The notes under the pieces: model-generated
Told to the model about the DNA's origin: nothing
Database searches by the model: none
Seen by the model: only the letters and a program-made list of their open reading frames with translations
Assembly: GCF_027594545.1 (NCBI RefSeq)
Contig: NZ_CP115160.1
Coordinates: forward strand, 124,001 to 188,000
DNA: 64,000 nt
Reading direction: 5' to 3'
Origin: Algoriphagus sp. TR-M9
Lineage (GTDB): Bacteria; Bacteroidota; Bacteroidia; Cytophagales; Cyclobacteriaceae
Translations under genes and position numbers: made by a program
In this document: positions 25,693 through 33,758 of the stretch, in pieces
How the letters are laid out: each line of letters begins with the position of its first letter
How positions within the stretch are numbered: the stretch's first letter is position 1

Positions 25693-26757
25693 ATGAACCA
25701 GGAACAGATGGCTGGCATTCTTGCCAATTACAAATTTCATCCTTTTGAAAATTTCCAATTTAAGGCTTTCGGAGCAGGGCTGATCCATGGCACCTATTTG
25801 ATAGAGTCAGGAGATTCCAAATTCATTTTGCAGGAATTCAACAATGCGGTGTTTCAGTTTCCAGAGCGCATCTCGCATAACCAGCGATTGGTGAAATCCC
25901 AGGGGAATGACACCTTTCTGCCCTTTCAGCTTCCGCTGCCTCTATTGAATTCAAACAATCGCTTGATTTCCACCGTGGACGGCCGACTATTTCGCTTGTT
26001 TGAATTTGTGTCGGGTCAGACGATCCAGGAAATCACTGCTCCAGAACAAGCCTATTTAGCCGCCAAAGCGTACGGGGTTTTTGCCGAATGGGGCAAGGAT
26101 GTAGATACAGAACAATTGCAGGAATGTATTCCAGATTTTCATCGATTGGATTTGCGCTTCGCAAAGCTGCAAGAAGTGGCTAATGAGCAAGGAACACTTT
26201 CTCAGGAAGATCAGGAAGTATTGGATTTCTACTTGAGTCAAAAGGATCTTATTGAAGCTTACCAAAAGTTCCAAGCTGTCCTTCCAGCTCGTCTTACGCA
26301 CAACGATACCAAAATCAACAATCTGATCTTTTCACATGACTTACAAAAAGTGGAGGCTTTGGTCGATCTGGACACCCTGATGAGTGGGTATTTGATGTAT
26401 GATTTTGGGGATTTGGTGCGAACTGTGGCTTGTTCCGAAGCCGAGACTAGCCGAAACTGGGAAAGAATCCAGTTAGAAATTCCAGTTTTCGAGCATTTAC
26501 TCAAAGGCTACTGGGAAGGTGTGAAAACATTGACAACAGCTGAGGAAAGCCAGTCGCTCTTGATAGCCGGAGAGGTGATGACCTGCATTATGGGACTTCG
26601 TTTTTTCACCGATCACCTTCAAGGTAATGTGTATTACAAAGTAGAATATCCGGAGCAGAACTTTGATCGTGCTAAAAACCAAATGATTTTGCTGCAAAGC
26701 CTTCAAGCAAGTAAGCTTGAATTGGAGAAAATCTGGAAGTCTGTCACACAATCCTAA
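25693..26757 (+). CDS. Phosphotransferase (NahK-like N-acetylhexosamine kinase)
   Basis: 354 residues, APH/choline-kinase fold. N-lobe FGAGLIHGTYLIESG and FILQEFN; catalytic loop LTHNDTKINNLIF (the HxD...N signature) and the metal site ALVDLDTLM. The length and the THNDTKxNN form fit the N-acetylhexosamine 1-kinase (NahK) group better than antibiotic kinases. It would phosphorylate GlcNAc/GalNAc-type sugars at C1. Its divergent neighbour is a sugar-type symporter, and a nucleotidyltransferase fitting the next step lies at 34891. Confidence 0.8.
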   Translation: MNQEQMAGILANYKFHPFENFQFKAFGAGLIHGTYLIESGDSKFILQEFNNAVFQFPERISHNQRLVKSQGNDTFLPFQLPLPLLNSNNRLISTVDGRLFRLFEFVSGQTIQEITAPEQAYLAAKAYGVFAEWGKDVDTEQLQECIPDFHRLDLRFAKLQEVANEQGTLSQEDQEVLDFYLSQKDLIEAYQKFQAVLPARLTHNDTKINNLIFSHDLQKVEALVDLDTLMSGYLMYDFGDLVRTVACSEAETSRNWERIQLEIPVFEHLLKGYWEGVKTLTTAEESQSLLIAGEVMTCIMGLRFFTDHLQGNVYYKVEYPEQNFDRAKNQMILLQSLQASKLELEKIWKSVTQS

Positions 26758-26843
26758 AATTGATTTCAGACAATTCCAGTCATTTTTTATTGGCAATTGC
26801 ACAGAGTGGGTTTAATTTGTCCTAAGCCAAAAATCAATTTTCC

Positions 26844-28937
26844 TTGTCCGGTTTTTTTGACACCAAGATAGAATTTCTCAAAGGGGTAGGCCCACAGCGC
26901 GCCGCTCTGATCAACAAGGAGTTGAATATTTTCACCTTCGGTGAACTCTTGCAGCATTACCCGTTTCGGTACGAGGATAGAACGAAGTTTTTTAAGATCC
27001 GGGAACTGCATTCGGATATGGAATCTGTGCAGGTGATCGCCAAGATCCGCAAAGTGGAATTGGTAGGAATGGGCAATAAAAAGCGATTGGTAGCTCAGGT
27101 CGCAGATGAAACCGGGGAAATGGAAATGACCTGGTTCAAAGGAATTGCTTGGGTTCAGAAGCACTTGGTCACCGGTGGGGTCTTTGTGTTTTTGGGAAAA
27201 CCGGCACAGTTTGGCCGTAAATGGAGTATCGCGCACCCGGAGATGGAGCCGCTGACCACGGCTAATGAGAAAAGAAATAATTTCCAGCCTGTCTATTCCA
27301 CTACCGAGAAACTCCGAGCCAGATTTTTGGATTCCAAAGGGATTTCCAAAATCATGGAGCAGTTGGTCCAGGTGTGCTTTCCACATATTCAGGAGACTAT
27401 TTCTGCTAGGATTTTACAGCAATACCAGCTTATTGGGAAAAAGGAGGCCATTCGGCAGATCCATTTTCCCACAGAACCAAATCTCCTGCAGAGCGCCAGA
27501 AAACGCCTGAAATTCGAGGAGTTTTTCTATTTGCAGCTTCGACTGTTGATGATGAAAGTTGCCCGGACGGAGAAATTTCGCGGACAGATTTTAAACAATA
27601 CGGAGCTACTCACGGAGTTTTACACCAATCATATTCCTTTCGAGCTCACCAATGCGCAGAAGCGTGTAATCCGGGAAGCTTATGTGGACATGAAATCCGG
27701 GAAGCAGATGAATCGCTTGATCCAGGGTGACGTAGGAAGCGGGAAAACCATGGTTGCGTTTATCTGTGCATTGATAGCGATCAGTTCAGGAGCACAGGCT
27801 TGTCTGATGGCTCCGACAGAGATATTGGCTACACAGCATTATGCAGGCTTGAAGGAATTTGCCGATATGATGGGGCTGAAAATTGCTTTGCTGACCGGCT
27901 CTACTAAGAAATCTGAGCGGAAAGTGATCCATGAAATGTTAAGGTCCGGGGATTTAAAGATATTGATCGGAACGCATGCTTTGCTAGAAGATGTGGTTCA
28001 GTTTAAAAACTTAGCTTTAGCAATCGTCGATGAGCAACACCGATTTGGCGTAGCACAGCGGGCCAAGCTTTGGGCTAAGAATGAGGCCTTAATTCCTCAT
28101 GTACTAGTCATGACAGCGACTCCTATTCCCAGGACATTGGCAATGACGCTTTACGGGGATTTGGATGTGTCTGTGATCGATGAGATGCCAGCTGGGAGAA
28201 AACCCATTCAGACCGTTCATCGCTATGACAAAGATCGCTTGAAGGTTTTTGGCTTTATCAATGAAGAAATTAAAAAAGGCAGGCAGGTTTATATCGTCTA
28301 TCCATTGATCGAAGAGTCTGAAAAGATGGACTTGAAGAATGTCATGGATGGCTTCGAAAGTATTTCCCGTGCTTTTCCTAACTATCCAATCAGCATAGTG
28401 AATGGAAGCATGAAAGCAGATGCTAAGGAGTATGAAATGCAGCGCTTCGTGAAAGGGGAAACAAAAATCATGGTTGCGACCACCGTGATCGAAGTGGGTG
28501 TGAATGTGCCCAATGCCTCCGTGATGATCATAGAGAACGCAGAGCGTTTTGGACTTTCACAGTTGCATCAGCTGCGGGGAAGAGTGGGAAGAGGCGCTGA
28601 GCAGAGTTACTGCATCCTGATGAGCAAGTATGAGCTTTCTAAGGATTCAAGAGTGCGGCTGGAAACCATGGTTCGTACCAATGATGGTTTTGAGATTGCC
28701 GATGTGGATTTGCGATTGCGTGGTCCCGGAGATCTGATGGGAACTCAACAAAGTGGGATAACGGATTTATTGATTGCTGATTTAAGTAAGGATGCGCCGA
28801 TTTTGACCTTGGCGAGGGATGCAGCCCAGCAGCTTTTAGCAAATGACCCAGAATTGCTTCAGCCGGAAAATGCCCCGATTCAACGACAGATCAAGCAGCA
28901 AAAGAAAACTGCGGTGAACTGGAGTAGGATTTCTTAA
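26844..28937 (+). CDS. recG: ATP-dependent DNA helicase RecG
   Basis: 697 residues. TTG start (MSGFFDTKIEFLKGVGPQR), the standard N-terminus of the Bacteroidota proteins. Wedge/OB domain at about 50-150 (FRYEDRT and VIAKIRKVELVGMG), helicase motif I GDVGSGKTM (about 295), motif II VDEQHRFG, motif III MTATPIPRT, and motif VI QLRGRVGRG. RecG remodels stalled forks and Holliday junctions. No partner genes lie nearby. Confidence 0.96.
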   Translation: MSGFFDTKIEFLKGVGPQRAALINKELNIFTFGELLQHYPFRYEDRTKFFKIRELHSDMESVQVIAKIRKVELVGMGNKKRLVAQVADETGEMEMTWFKGIAWVQKHLVTGGVFVFLGKPAQFGRKWSIAHPEMEPLTTANEKRNNFQPVYSTTEKLRARFLDSKGISKIMEQLVQVCFPHIQETISARILQQYQLIGKKEAIRQIHFPTEPNLLQSARKRLKFEEFFYLQLRLLMMKVARTEKFRGQILNNTELLTEFYTNHIPFELTNAQKRVIREAYVDMKSGKQMNRLIQGDVGSGKTMVAFICALIAISSGAQACLMAPTEILATQHYAGLKEFADMMGLKIALLTGSTKKSERKVIHEMLRSGDLKILIGTHALLEDVVQFKNLALAIVDEQHRFGVAQRAKLWAKNEALIPHVLVMTATPIPRTLAMTLYGDLDVSVIDEMPAGRKPIQTVHRYDKDRLKVFGFINEEIKKGRQVYIVYPLIEESEKMDLKNVMDGFESISRAFPNYPISIVNGSMKADAKEYEMQRFVKGETKIMVATTVIEVGVNVPNASVMIIENAERFGLSQLHQLRGRVGRGAEQSYCILMSKYELSKDSRVRLETMVRTNDGFEIADVDLRLRGPGDLMGTQQSGITDLLIADLSKDAPILTLARDAAQQLLANDPELLQPENAPIQRQIKQQKKTAVNWSRIS

Positions 28938-28945
28938 GTAGTAGG

Positions 28946-29248
28946 CTAAGCGACATCCTTTTCTTCGAAGTGCTTAATGTGATTCAGTTCTTTTTCTTTT
29001 TGAGCTGCTTCTTCTTCGATATCATAGTCGTTTTGTAGGCCAAGCCAGAATTTAGCTGAGGTTCCAAAATATTTACTGAGTCTGAGAGCTGTATCTGCGG
29101 TAATCCGGCGATTACCTTTAATAATTTCTGAAATTCTAGTTTGAGGGATGTTTAGGTCTTTGGATAATCGATAGGCAGTAATATTTAAAGGCACTAAAAA
29201 TTCCAAATTCAAAACTTCTCCCGGATGTATGTTCGCTAATTTTTCCAT
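28946..29248 (-). CDS. HigA-type antitoxin / XRE regulator, without toxin
   Basis: 100 residues. The N-terminus IHPGEVLNLEFLVPLNI and the helix-turn-helix LSKDLNIPQTRISEIIKGNRRIT (about 28-52) match the HigA family, followed by the typical KFWLGLQNDYD. HigA represses its own operon and neutralises HigB. HigB is normally the gene just upstream; here 29249-29394 has no toxin frame, nor any remnant I can recognise, and downstream lies recG. It may be a solitary regulator or the remains of a lost toxin pair. Confidence 0.85.
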   Translation of the reverse strand: MEKLANIHPGEVLNLEFLVPLNITAYRLSKDLNIPQTRISEIIKGNRRITADTALRLSKYFGTSAKFWLGLQNDYDIEEEAAQKEKELNHIKHFEEKDVA

Positions 29249-29354
29249 GGCATTTATGAGAATTACCTAGTTCCGCTCCTTCACAGTCTAAGTATATGGT
29301 TTATTTTATATACCCAGCCCTCTGATTTTCATTGACAATGTAGTAACTCAATTG

Positions 29355-29392
29355 AATCTTTGCGAAAATCTCTGCGAGCTTTGCGGTTATAG
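29355..29392. repeat. TTTGCG-rich short repeat
   Basis: CTTTGCGAAAAT, CTCTGCGAGC and TTTGCGGTTA in succession: three T(T/C)TGCG cores spaced about 10-12 bases. This phrase recurs between genes in many Bacteroidota genomes (from memory). Function unknown. Confidence 0.45.
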
Positions 29393-29394
29393 AC

Positions 29395-29721
29395 TTATTT
29401 TCTCTTCGAAAACAATCCTCCTATCCTCCTGAAAATCTGTTTCTCCTTTTCCCAGAAAAACTTAAACTGGCCGAAAATGAAACCGTAAATAAGCAGGAAG
29501 ATCTGATAGAGCGGTAGAACTAAAAGTAAATAAAGAATCGTGTTGACAAACCCGCCTTTCTCAACTCCAAAAAAATTCAAGATTGGGTTCTTAATAAAAA
29601 GTATGGTGAATCCAGTACAGGCAAAAACCACCAACACTAACACAACCTTAAGCAGGCTGTCCAATTTCCACTTGGTTTGTAGGCGCTGAAGAAAGCCTGG
29701 TTTATCGTTTTCTACTGACAT
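29395..29721 (-). CDS. Small two-helix membrane protein (DUF6787-like)
   Basis: 108 residues. A basic N-terminus (FLQRLQTKWKLDSLLKV) is followed by two membrane helices (about 25-45 and 60-88), then an amphipathic basic tail (FFWEKEKQIFRRIGGLFSKRK). It resembles small conserved Bacteroidota membrane proteins of the DUF6787 type; the family call is tentative. A perfect -7, TACTTTTG (29726-29733, minus strand), ends 4 bases before the ATG. Confidence 0.75.
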   Translation of the reverse strand: MSVENDKPGFLQRLQTKWKLDSLLKVVLVLVVFACTGFTILFIKNPILNFFGVEKGGFVNTILYLLLVLPLYQIFLLIYGFIFGQFKFFWEKEKQIFRRIGGLFSKRK

Positions 29722-29725
29722 TCCC

Positions 29726-29733
29726 CAAAAGTA
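29726..29733 (-). promoter_or_regulatory. -7 element directly before the DUF6787-like gene
   Basis: Reads TACTTTTG on the minus strand, 4 bases before the start codon, with TTTT 18 bases further upstream. Predicts a leaderless mRNA. Confidence 0.4.
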
Positions 29734-29746
29734 ATAAGAATCAGTC

Positions 29747-29777
29747 TAAATAAAATAGCCGGCGCTAGGCCGGCTAT
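29747..29777 (-). terminator. Terminator after lysC
   Basis: Perfect 9-bp stem ATAGCCGGC / GCCGGCTAT, followed on the minus strand by TTTATTT. Confidence 0.75.
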
Positions 29778-29782
29778 GTATT

Positions 29783-31102
29783 TTACCAAGTAAATAGGTC
29801 TTGATTGAGACTTTGAAGTGCTTCTTTTTTGAATTTGGAATCTACCAGCACGGAAACGTTGTGGCGACTTCCTCCGAAGGAAACCATTCTCACAGGATAT
29901 TCTATCAGCGAATCAATCACGGATTGAACTGCTCCTTTGCTTTCCGATACCATATTTCCAACGATACAGATAATGGTCTGGTCCCGGTCCACTTCCACGC
30001 TACAGAAGGTGTTCAGTTCTTCTAAAATTTGCTCCAAATGACTCAAATCATCAATGGTCACTGATACTGCCACTTCCGAAGTGGTAATCATATCGATCGG
30101 AGTTTTATACTTTTCGAAAATCTCAAACACCTTTCTTAAGAATCCATAAGCCAACAACATGCGGCTTGATTTGATTTTGATGGCTGTGATTCCGTCTTTG
30201 GCAGCGATTGCTTTTACGCCCACCGAATCCACTTCTGCTTTGATCAGCGTTCCGTGAGCTTCAGGCTGCATGGTATTGAGTAATTTCACGGGCACATTGA
30301 ATTGCTGGGCTGGCCAGATAGATGCCGGATGGAGGATTTTAGCTCCGAAGTAAGCAAGCTCAGCAGCTTCGTCAAAAGACATTTCGGCGATTGGACGGGT
30401 TTTATCCACGATTCTAGGGTCATTATTATGCATGCCGTCTATATCAGTCCAGATCTCGCAGGCAGTAGCTTGGATAGCAGCGGCCACGAGTGAAGCGGTG
30501 TAGTCAGACCCGCCACGCTTCAAATTATCCACCTCATTCAGGTGGTTTTTGCAAATAAAGCCTTGGGTAATGAAAATAGTTTCCTCAGGGTGCTGGGCAA
30601 GAATAGCCTTCAGTCGATCTGAGATTTTCTGCAATTCCGGCTCAGAATTCTCATCAATACTCATGAAATCCAAAGCAGGTAGGAAGATCGCTTTGATTTT
30701 TTGCTCTTCTAGTAGAGTATGAAATAGCTTAGTAGATAGCAGTTCTCCCTGAGCCAGAATGTCACGGTTGATGGCCTCATTGAATGAAATTTTCAAGAGA
30801 ATGTTCAAAAACTCAAAGTGCTCTTTGATGATTTCCAGCGCTTTTTCTCTAGCTGCATCGGTAGAGACTAATTTTGGGTAAAAGTCATTGTAATGCGCAT
30901 GGAGTTCGTCGATTCTTGACTTTGCCAATACTTTATCCGCAGAAGCCAATGCTTCTCCTATGCTCACCAGGGCATTGGTTGTGCCGGAAAGAGCAGAAAG
31001 TACCACGATTTTTGATTCATCACCACGGGTGATCAGGTCTTTTACCTGGTGCATGCGTTCTGGACGGCCCACAGAAGTGCCTCCAAATTTCATGATTTTC
31101 AT
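29783..31102 (-). CDS. lysC: Aspartate kinase (monofunctional, LysC type)
   Basis: 439 residues. The kinase domain starts MKFGGTSVGRPERM and has the FITQGFI and LKRGGSDYTA substrate/ATP loops; two ACT regulatory domains follow from about residue 300 (ITAIKIKSSRML and TIICIVGNMV). It phosphorylates aspartate, the first step to Lys, Thr, Met and diaminopimelate. The length shows there is no fused homoserine dehydrogenase. It starts 35 bases after the ribH stop, so the two may share a transcript. Feedback inhibition by lysine or threonine through the ACT domains is family knowledge. Confidence 0.95.
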   Translation of the reverse strand: MKIMKFGGTSVGRPERMHQVKDLITRGDESKIVVLSALSGTTNALVSIGEALASADKVLAKSRIDELHAHYNDFYPKLVSTDAAREKALEIIKEHFEFLNILLKISFNEAINRDILAQGELLSTKLFHTLLEEQKIKAIFLPALDFMSIDENSEPELQKISDRLKAILAQHPEETIFITQGFICKNHLNEVDNLKRGGSDYTASLVAAAIQATACEIWTDIDGMHNNDPRIVDKTRPIAEMSFDEAAELAYFGAKILHPASIWPAQQFNVPVKLLNTMQPEAHGTLIKAEVDSVGVKAIAAKDGITAIKIKSSRMLLAYGFLRKVFEIFEKYKTPIDMITTSEVAVSVTIDDLSHLEQILEELNTFCSVEVDRDQTIICIVGNMVSESKGAVQSVIDSLIEYPVRMVSFGGSRHNVSVLVDSKFKKEALQSLNQDLFTW

Positions 31103-31137
31103 AAGGTTCAGTATGTTATAGGTTTATAGGTTTTTTG

Positions 31138-31614
31138 TTAAAATCCCAGCATTTTTATTGCGGTGATGGCGGCTTCATCGCCTTTGTTTCCATGTTTTCC
31201 TCCTGCCCGATCTAAGGCCTGCTGCTGGGTGTCTGGAGTAAGTACACCGAAGATCACCGGTTTATTGTACTTCAGTCCCACATTGGTGATGCCATGTGCT
31301 ACAGCATCGCATATAAAATCAAAGTGCTTAGTTTCTCCCTGAATGACACATCCCAGGCAAATGACTGCATCTATTTCTTCAAGCTGAGCCAGCCATTGAG
31401 AAGCCAGCGTCAATTCGAAGGAGCCAGGAACATTTTTACGGATAATGTTTTCCGATTTTGCGCCATGCTGCTTTAGTGTCTCATACGCGCCAGAATACAG
31501 GGCTTCGGTGACTTCTTCATTCCATTCTGAAACTATGATGCCGAATTTTTTGGAGCTGATATCTAGGATATTTTTTGAAGAATGTTCGCTTAGGCTTTTT
31601 AGTGATGTTGCCAT
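31138..31614 (-). CDS. ribH: 6,7-dimethyl-8-ribityllumazine synthase
   Basis: 158 residues. The FGIIVSEWNEEVTEAL start, VPGSFELTLASQWL, and CLGCVIQGETKHFDFI (with the catalytic His) identify lumazine synthase, the penultimate step of riboflavin synthesis; it forms pentamers or capsids. No other rib gene is near. A heptamer tandem repeat lies 50 bases upstream. Confidence 0.97.
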   Translation of the reverse strand: MATSLKSLSEHSSKNILDISSKKFGIIVSEWNEEVTEALYSGAYETLKQHGAKSENIIRKNVPGSFELTLASQWLAQLEEIDAVICLGCVIQGETKHFDFICDAVAHGITNVGLKYNKPVIFGVLTPDTQQQALDRAGGKHGNKGDEAAITAIKMLGF

Positions 31615-31664
31615 AATTTTAATTTTTTAGATTAAAGAACCGGGACTTGTATTCAGAGATTGTC

Positions 31665-31699
31665 AGTATCAAGTATCAAGTATCAAGTATCAAGTATCA
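31665..31699. repeat. Perfect heptamer tandem repeat, five units
   Basis: Five exact copies of AGTATCA (TGATACT on the minus strand), followed by AG. It lies about 50 bases upstream of ribH. The same heptamer occurs in 1.5-2 copies at 44362 and 49558, each time upstream of a gene. Confidence 0.85.
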
Positions 31700-31764
31700 A
31701 GAAATGAGTAGAAGGCCAAGATATAGGATCTGGTTAAATCTGTGAAAAGGTGGTTTTGAATTAA

Positions 31765-31798
31765 ACAAAAAAAGAGTAAGACCTAAGGCCTTACTCTT
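31765..31798 (-). terminator. Terminator after the TPR gene
   Basis: Stem AAGAGTAAG / CTTACTCTT with an inner CC/GG, followed on the minus strand by seven T. Confidence 0.82.
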
Positions 31799-31822
31799 CT
31801 AGTGATGCTATAAATGCAAGCA

Positions 31823-32536
31823 TTACTTAGCGGCAAGGCCTTCTAAGCGTGCTTTTTGTTTTCGTGCTGTAGCGTACTCAAAAGACTCAAAGTACTTGTT
31901 CTCTATCTCGGTATAGGTAGCAATAGCTGCAGATAGATCACCGGCAGCTTCTTGAGCGATAGCCAGTTTGTTCAGGTATTTTGGCGTAAAATAATCATTC
32001 TCATTGTAGTTGGCGGCTTTCTTGTAGAAGGAAATAGCCTCAGCAGTGTTTCCAAGCTCCATTTGTGCGTCGCCGATCAGAGAGTAAGCCTTTGCCTGTA
32101 CTAGGTAGTCGTCTGATGAGAATTGCTCAAGGTGTGCCAGAGCATCCTGATAGTTTCTTTCAGACAGGTAAATAGACCCGATATAGAAGTGGGCTAGGTT
32201 TGCCGCATCAGTTCTTGGGTATTCATCCACTATCTCCAAGAGGCCAGAGTTAATGCCATCTCCGTTCAAAGCCAGCTGCACGCTGTCCTGCTCGTAGAAA
32301 TATACGGCCTGGAACATCTCCTTTTGCGCCGTTTCATTATTATTCTGGGTATTGATCTGGAAGAAAAGAATCCCGCCTATCAAAATCACTGCAGCGATCA
32401 ATACGCCTGCTAGTACCTTGCTATTTTGCTTTAAAAAAGTCTCCCCTTTACTTAGTCTTGAAGCGATTTCGGAAGGATCTTCCAATAGCTCATTGTGATG
32501 CTCAGGTTGTACTCTTTTAGTTTGTTTCGTTGCCAT
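31823..32536 (-). CDS. TPR membrane protein (YfgM-like)
   Basis: 237 residues from the ATG at 32536 (MATKQTKRV); the TTG three codons upstream is less likely. A short cytosolic N-terminus, one membrane helix (VLAGVLIAAVILIGGILFF, about 43-62), then four TPR-like repeats facing the periplasm. The topology is that of YfgM-type ancillary proteins of the Sec translocon, though sequence alone does not show the same role. Gene order next to ribH is common in Bacteroidota. Strong promoter at 32556-32585, terminator at 31765-31798. Confidence 0.85.
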   Translation of the reverse strand: MATKQTKRVQPEHHNELLEDPSEIASRLSKGETFLKQNSKVLAGVLIAAVILIGGILFFQINTQNNNETAQKEMFQAVYFYEQDSVQLALNGDGINSGLLEIVDEYPRTDAANLAHFYIGSIYLSERNYQDALAHLEQFSSDDYLVQAKAYSLIGDAQMELGNTAEAISFYKKAANYNENDYFTPKYLNKLAIAQEAAGDLSAAIATYTEIENKYFESFEYATARKQKARLEGLAAK

Positions 32537-32555
32537 GCTACTCAAATTTCAGCCG

Positions 32556-32585
32556 CAAATATACGGTTTTTATATTTTCCACAAA
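32556..32585 (-). promoter_or_regulatory. Promoter of the TPR gene
   Basis: Minus strand: TTTG (32582-32585), 18 bases, perfect TATATTTG (32556-32563), 19 bases before the ATG at 32536. Confidence 0.7.
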
Positions 32586-32590
32586 GTTCC

Positions 32591-32629
32591 AAAAAAAAGC
32601 CATGAAAACATCAAGCTTTCATGGCTTTT
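32591..32629 (-). terminator. Terminator after pdhA
   Basis: Perfect 13-bp stem AAAAGCCATGAAA / TTTCATGGCTTTT, followed on the minus strand by a run of T. Confidence 0.87.
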
Positions 32630-32647
32630 CAGTGGTTTTATTTTGGA

Positions 32648-33667
32648 CTACTCCATTACAAATGGATAATCTTCCTGAATGTACACATCCTTGAACGCAT
32701 CCTGTCCGTCAGGCCAAGGGGATTCTTCAGCGAATTTCACTGCGTCCAAAACTTTTTGCTTTACATTTTTTACAATAGTATCTATTTCCTCATCAGTTAG
32801 GATTTTATTTTCCTTGATGGTTGCCAGCACTTGTTCTACTGGATCGCGCTGCTTGTATTCTTCTACTTCCTCTTTGGTTCTGTATTTTTGAGGATCAGAC
32901 ATGGAGTGGCCTTTGTATCGGTAAGTTCGGAATTCCAGCAAAGTAGGGCCATCGCCTCTTCTCGCTCTATCAGCTGCCTCAGCTACTGCCTCGTGCACCG
33001 CTTCCACATTCATACCGTCCACCGCAAATGATGGCATATCATAGGATTCGCCCAGTGTAGAAAGGTCTTCTACATTCGAAGATCTCTTCACAGCAGTACC
33101 CATGGCGTAGCCGTTGTTTTCGATTACGAAAATCACGGGAGTTTTATAGAGCATGGCCAGGTTTAGTGCTTCGTGAAAAGCCCCTTGTCTCACAGCCCCA
33201 TCACCCATGTAGCAAATCGCCAGGTTTTTGGTTCCTTTATATTTCTCCGCAAAGCCCAGTCCCAGTCCCATAGGAACCTGAGCTCCTACTATACCATGAC
33301 CTCCTACAAAGTTTTTCTCCTTGTCAAAAATGTGCATGGAGCCACCTTTGCCTTTGGTAGTGCCTGTAGCTTTACCAAATAGCTCCGCCATCACTGCTCC
33401 TGGATCTGTGCCCAGTCCAAGCGGATGTGCATGGCAGCGATATGCTGTAATCCACTTGTCATCTTTGGTCAATGCAGTGATAGCTCCGGAAGCACATGCC
33501 TCCTGGCCGATGTATAAATGACAGAATCCTCTGATTTTTTGTTGTCCGTAAAGTTGTCCGGCTTTTTCCTCAAACCTCCTCATTAAGAGCATGCTCTCAT
33601 ACCAGTAGGAGTAGGTTTCCTTCGAATATTTTACTTTTGACTTCGTTGCTGCAGTTCTCTTTGCCAT
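32648..33667 (-). CDS. pdhA: Pyruvate dehydrogenase E1 component, alpha subunit
   Basis: 339 residues from the ATG at 33667 (MAKRTAATK). The longer frame to 33703 would start inside the -7 element and is rejected. Thiamine diphosphate motif GDGAVRQGAF...ENN, the N-terminal MLLMRRFEEKAGQLYG, and the phospho-loop region YRYKGHSMSDP are present. It pairs with an E1 beta subunit and E2/E3 to make acetyl-CoA; none of those genes is adjacent. Divergent from recF, and closed by its own terminator, so it is a single-gene transcript. Confidence 0.95.
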   Translation of the reverse strand: MAKRTAATKSKVKYSKETYSYWYESMLLMRRFEEKAGQLYGQQKIRGFCHLYIGQEACASGAITALTKDDKWITAYRCHAHPLGLGTDPGAVMAELFGKATGTTKGKGGSMHIFDKEKNFVGGHGIVGAQVPMGLGLGFAEKYKGTKNLAICYMGDGAVRQGAFHEALNLAMLYKTPVIFVIENNGYAMGTAVKRSSNVEDLSTLGESYDMPSFAVDGMNVEAVHEAVAEAADRARRGDGPTLLEFRTYRYKGHSMSDPQKYRTKEEVEEYKQRDPVEQVLATIKENKILTDEEIDTIVKNVKQKVLDAVKFAEESPWPDGQDAFKDVYIQEDYPFVME

Positions 33668-33700
33668 ATCGTAATGATCAAAATATGCTATTTTAGGCCT

Positions 33701-33708
33701 CAAATATA
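33701..33708 (-). promoter_or_regulatory. -7 element of pdhA
   Basis: Reads TATATTTG on the minus strand, 33 bases before the chosen ATG at 33667. Confidence 0.5.
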
Positions 33709-33758
33709 ACCAACCTCTCCTAAAAATCAGGCTCCCGCCGAAATAATTACCCTACTAC

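Noticed and set aside
25693..26757. Aminoglycoside resistance gene
   Set aside because: The APH fold is shared, but length, motif form and neighbouring symporter fit an N-acetylhexosamine kinase.
26787..27386. 199-codon minus-strand frame over recG
   Set aside because: Antisense of the recG N-terminus, no start signals or domain.
31665..31699. Short repeat array as a CRISPR
   Set aside because: The unit is 7 bases with no spacers and no cas genes.
33668..33703. Upstream extension of pdhA
   Set aside because: The extra codons begin inside a perfect -7 element, so the ATG at 33667 is preferred.
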